Shown here: piece by piece, positions 63,623-64,000 of the stretch | How positions within the stretch are numbered: the stretch's first letter is position 1 | Layout of the letters: each line of letters begins with the position of its first letter | Assembly: GCA_963744005.1 (NCBI GenBank) | Contig: CAVURU010000004.1 | Span: 1,054,001 to 1,118,000 of the forward strand | Origin: Palsa-504 sp963744005 | GTDB lineage: Bacteria; Actinomycetota; Actinomycetes; Streptosporangiales; Streptosporangiaceae | DNA: 64,000 nt | Reading direction: 5' to 3' | Program-made: the position numbers and the translations under genes | Notes under the pieces: generated by a model | Seen by the model: only the letters and a program-made list of their open reading frames with translations | Database searches by the model: none | Told to the model about the DNA's origin: nothing

Positions 63623-64000
63623 CGCTGAACGCACTGGTGGCCAAGCAGCTGGCCGAGGCCGGCCTGGACCCCGACGACACCGAACGGGTCGTGCGCGGCG
63701 CGCTGGAGGAGGACCTGCGCTACGGGCCCGACGTCACCTCGGCCGCCACCGCCCCGCCCGGCAGGCACGCCGTGGCCGGCGCGGTGGCCCGCCAGCCGGG
63801 CGTGCTGGCCGGCCTCCCGGTCGTGCTGGCCGTGCTGGACGCGGCCGGGATCCCGGCCGAGGCGGCCGAGCCGCTGCGCGCCGACGGGGACCGGATCCAG
63901 GCGGGTGATGAGGTGCTCAGGATCTCCGCGCCGATGCGGGAGCTGCTCGGCGCCGAGCGGACCCTGCTCAACTTCCTCACCCACCTGTCCGGCATCGCCA
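63619..64000 (+). CDS. nadC: Nicotinate-nucleotide pyrophosphorylase (quinolinate phosphoribosyltransferase), partial
   Basis: The first 127 residues of NadC, which converts quinolinate and PRPP to nicotinate mononucleotide. N-terminal VVRGALEEDLRYGPDVTSAA, ARQPGVLAGLPVVLAVLDAA, LRADGDRIQAGDEVLRISAP and RELLGAERTLLNFLTHLSGI are diagnostic. ATG 63619 overlaps the nadB stop (ATGA), completing a translationally coupled nadABC operon. The window ends inside the gene. Confidence 0.95.
   Translation, partial: MTLNALVAKQLAEAGLDPDDTERVVRGALEEDLRYGPDVTSAATAPPGRHAVAGAVARQPGVLAGLPVVLAVLDAAGIPAEAAEPLRADGDRIQAGDEVLRISAPMRELLGAERTLLNFLTHLSGIA

Noticed and set aside
61466..63634. A 722-codon open frame on the minus strand opposite nadA/nadB
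   Set aside because: It is antisense to two certain genes, is Gly/Arg/Pro-rich with no domain, and arises from GC-biased third positions; nadB explains the region.

Overview
The window is GC-rich and gene-dense, with GTG starts, many ATGA/GTGA overlaps and strong Shine-Dalgarno sequences. It encodes F420-type luciferase-like oxidoreductases, a deazaflavin-dependent nitroreductase-type protein, an MmyB-type XRE regulator, a SigX5-type ECF sigma factor and lipoproteins with Ser/Ala-rich linkers. Together these point to a high-GC actinomycete (Actinomycetota); genus cannot be read from the sequence. I see no rRNA, tRNA, CRISPR array, insertion sequence or prophage gene.

Region 1 (0-14.4 kb) is mixed housekeeping and accessory: an acyl-CoA dehydrogenase, a cold-shock protein, small methyltransferases, two lipoproteins, a zincin, a PLD-like protein, an F420-type LLM enzyme divergent from an XRE regulator, a nitronate monooxygenase-like protein, an uncharacterised two-gene pair (one protein with an internal duplication, one membrane protein), an AttH/CrtC-like protein, and a two-domain family III CoA-transferase whose second half is broken by about eight single-base shifts.

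Region 2 (14.4-45.8 kb) is the striking part: a large organosulfur-utilisation island. It holds at least six flavin monooxygenases of the SsuD and NtaA/SnaA/DszA types, three DszC/SfnC-type (acyl-CoA dehydrogenase fold) monooxygenases, two paralogous flavin reductases, an SsuABC-like ABC transporter, two divergent SDR proteins, an aldo/keto reductase, a MmgE/PrpD protein, a LysR regulator and three paralogous four-domain rhodanese proteins. In each rhodanese only domain 2 has a catalytic cysteine (CAGRTR). The main forward operon (26.0-36.0 kb) is preceded by an apparently leaderless 22-codon ORF ending in Ser-Ser-Cys, resembling actinobacterial cysteine-attenuator leader peptides. A 21-bp AT-rich element recurs upstream of that leader, of the DszC-like/rhodanese pair at 39 kb and of the LysR gene. 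The likely logic is uptake of sulfonates or sulfones, C-S cleavage by reduced-flavin monooxygenases fed by the flavin reductases, and sulfur handling by the rhodaneses, under sulfur-limitation control.

Region 3 (45.8-60 kb) is assorted small enzymes: alpha/beta hydrolase, methyltransferase, PPOX, OsmC, NAD(P)-binding proteins, DUF899, a low-molecular-weight phosphatase-like protein, a variant cyclase, polysaccharide deacetylase, an ECF sigma factor, RibD-like, DDN-like, an F420-type LLM, phosphofructokinase, YciI, TetR and CPBP protease.

Region 4 (60.0-64.0 kb) is de novo NAD synthesis: nrtR divergent from nadA-nadB-nadC (nadC cut by the window end), with a perfect inverted repeat between them that is the probable NrtR operator.

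A caution for the whole window: at least eight genes carry single-base frameshifts, nearly all +1. The reading frame resumes each time with conserved protein sequence, so sequencing or assembly error is at least as likely as real decay. No gene-free stretch exceeds 300 bases.
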